From NCBI GenBank assembly GCA_030424705.1, contig JAUHWJ010000100.1, positions 1-6,926 on the forward strand: a stretch of DNA of 6,926 nt, written 5' to 3'. This document shows positions 6,003 through 6,926 of the stretch, piece after piece; positions within the stretch are counted from its first letter, which is position 1; each line of letters opens with the position of its first letter. The position numbers and the translations under genes are program-made. This stretch comes from Alphaproteobacteria bacterium. Lineage in GTDB: Bacteria; Pseudomonadota; Alphaproteobacteria; Rhodobacterales; Rhodobacteraceae. The notes under the pieces are model-generated. The model was not told where the DNA came from and ran no database searches. It was given only the letters and a program-made list of their open reading frames with translations.

Positions 6003-6926
6003 ATGTCGCTCATCGCCTATGTCACGCGCATCCATTTCGCCGACCGCGTGGTGGAGGATGCGCTTCCGGTGGAGTTGCGCCGGCTCGGCCTCTCCCGCCC
6101 CCTGATCGTGGCGGACGAGGCCGGTCGACGGGGCGACGCTTTCGACCGGATTCTCGACGCGCTGCCGCCCGGCGCCGTCGCCGCCGCGGCCCCCGCGCCC
6201 GACAGGCTCTCGCCCGAGGCGCTCCTCGCCGCAGCGCGCCGCTTCGAAGAGGCGGGGGCGGACGGGGTGATCGGCCTCGGCGGGCCGATGGCGCTCGACC
6301 TTGCGCGGGCGCTGGCGAAGGCGGGGCCGGAGAGCGCGGGCGCGCGCGAGCCTGTCCCGATGATCGCCGCGCCGACGACCACGGCGAGCGTGGGCCTCGG
6401 CCCCGTCTCCTCCGCCTTGGGCCTGAGCTGCGCCGCGCCGACGCCCTCGCTCCTGATCTGCGACCCGACGCTAACGATGGAGGCCGGGCAGAAGGAAACG
6501 GCGGCGGCGGGCATGGATGCGCTGATCCATTGCCTCGAAGCCTTCCTCTGCGCCACGTGGAACCCGCCCGCGGACGGGATTGCGCTCGACGGGATGCGCC
6601 GCGCGGCCGCGCATGTCGAGCGCGCGGTGCGGGACGGGGCGGACCCGGATGCGCGAAGGGAACTTCTGGCGGCTGCGCTCGATGCGGGGCTCGCCGCGCA
6701 GAAAGGGCTCGGCGGCGTCCGCGCCCTGGCGCATGCGCTGGAGGAGGAGACGGGGCGCGCACCCCGCCACGGCGAGCTTCACATCGCGCTCGTCGGCCCC
6801 GTCCTCGCCTTCAACGCGCCGGCGCTGGAGGCGAAGCTGGAGGCGGCGGCGGAGGCCCTGCGCCTGCCGGCGGGGCAGGAGCCGGGCGCCGGCCTCGCCG
6901 CGCTCGGCGCCCGGCTCGGGCTCCCG
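6003..6926 (+). CDS. Iron-containing alcohol dehydrogenase family protein, 3' end cut by window
   Basis: The frame stays open from the ATG at 6003 to the last base, giving 308 residues of a family that usually has about 380. The metal site is complete by motif: AAGMDALIHCLEAF (168-181) gives Asp172 and His176, ALAHAL gives His244, and PRHGELH gives His256, matching the D-H-H-H set of FucO-type enzymes. DPTLTMEA (154-161) before the metal site is also typical. The cofactor loops are unusual. The GGGS-x-x-D motif reads GLGGPMALDLARA (91-103), and the usual TTAGTGSE reads TTTASVGLGP (125-134). Such enzymes reduce or oxidise alcohols, aldehydes or maleylacetate with NAD(P)H. The substrate cannot be read from the sequence, and typical maleylacetate reductase N-terminal motifs are not seen. 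It follows the binding-protein gene on the same strand after 96 bases with two hairpins. Confidence 0.82.
   Translation, partial: MSLIAYVTRIHFADRVVEDALPVELRRLGLSRPLIVADEAGRRGDAFDRILDALPPGAVAAAAPAPDRLSPEALLAAARRFEEAGADGVIGLGGPMALDLARALAKAGPESAGAREPVPMIAAPTTTASVGLGPVSSALGLSCAAPTPSLLICDPTLTMEAGQKETAAAGMDALIHCLEAFLCATWNPPADGIALDGMRRAAAHVERAVRDGADPDARRELLAAALDAGLAAQKGLGGVRALAHALEEETGRAPRHGELHIALVGPVLAFNAPALEAKLEAAAEALRLPAGQEPGAGLAALGARLGLP

Noticed and set aside
4578..6035. 485-codon open frame on the - strand opposite the binding-protein gene
   Set aside because: It is Arg/Ala/Glu-rich with no recognisable domain and lies exactly opposite a clear binding-protein gene. It is a GC-rich antisense shadow.
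1..6926. CRISPR array, tRNA or rRNA genes, phage or toxin-antitoxin genes
   Set aside because: No regularly spaced repeats, cloverleaf, rRNA motif or phage/toxin domain was seen on either strand.

Overview
This is a GC-rich bacterial chromosomal window. Codon third positions are almost all G or C, genes are tightly packed with ATGA/GTGA overlaps, and a protocatechuate gene pair sits next to a branched-chain-type solute-binding protein. Together these suggest an alphaproteobacterium (Rhodobacterales/Rhizobiales-like). That placement is inference; no rRNA or other marker gene is present.

Layout. (1) Positions 1-671 hold a broken IS5-family transposase: a reading-frame shift near 165-180, an in-frame internal deletion near 318-326, and a lost catalytic Asp. 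(2) Positions 672-1030 have no convincing gene. They contain a short motif resembling the start of an IS3-family OrfA and a GC-rich palindrome of intergenic-repeat type. (3) Positions 1031-4518 hold five + strand genes, each overlapping the next by 4 bases: a class IV (HDAC11-like) deacetylase-fold protein, a TerB-domain protein, an NAD-type quinate/shikimate dehydrogenase, and the beta (pcaH) and alpha (pcaG) subunits of protocatechuate 3,4-dioxygenase. (4) Positions 4519-4652 hold a perfect 12-bp hairpin and a strong Shine-Dalgarno. (5) Positions 4653-5906 encode a secreted ABC-transporter solute-binding protein of the Leu/aromatic-acid type. (6) Positions 5907-6002 hold two GC hairpins. (7) From 6003 to the window end runs an iron-containing alcohol dehydrogenase family gene, cut by the window edge, with intact metal ligands but unusual cofactor-loop motifs.

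How the genes fit together. Quinate or shikimate can be oxidised by the dehydrogenase, dehydrated to protocatechuate by enzymes not in this window, and ring-opened by PcaHG to 3-carboxy-cis,cis-muconate. The binding protein could bring in an aromatic or alicyclic acid. The deacetylase and TerB genes share the transcription unit by overlap, but their link to catabolism is unknown. No clearly new system is visible. The most unusual points are the HDAC11-like/TerB pair heading a catabolic operon and the divergent Fe-ADH. All functional calls are by motif recognition, with no database search.
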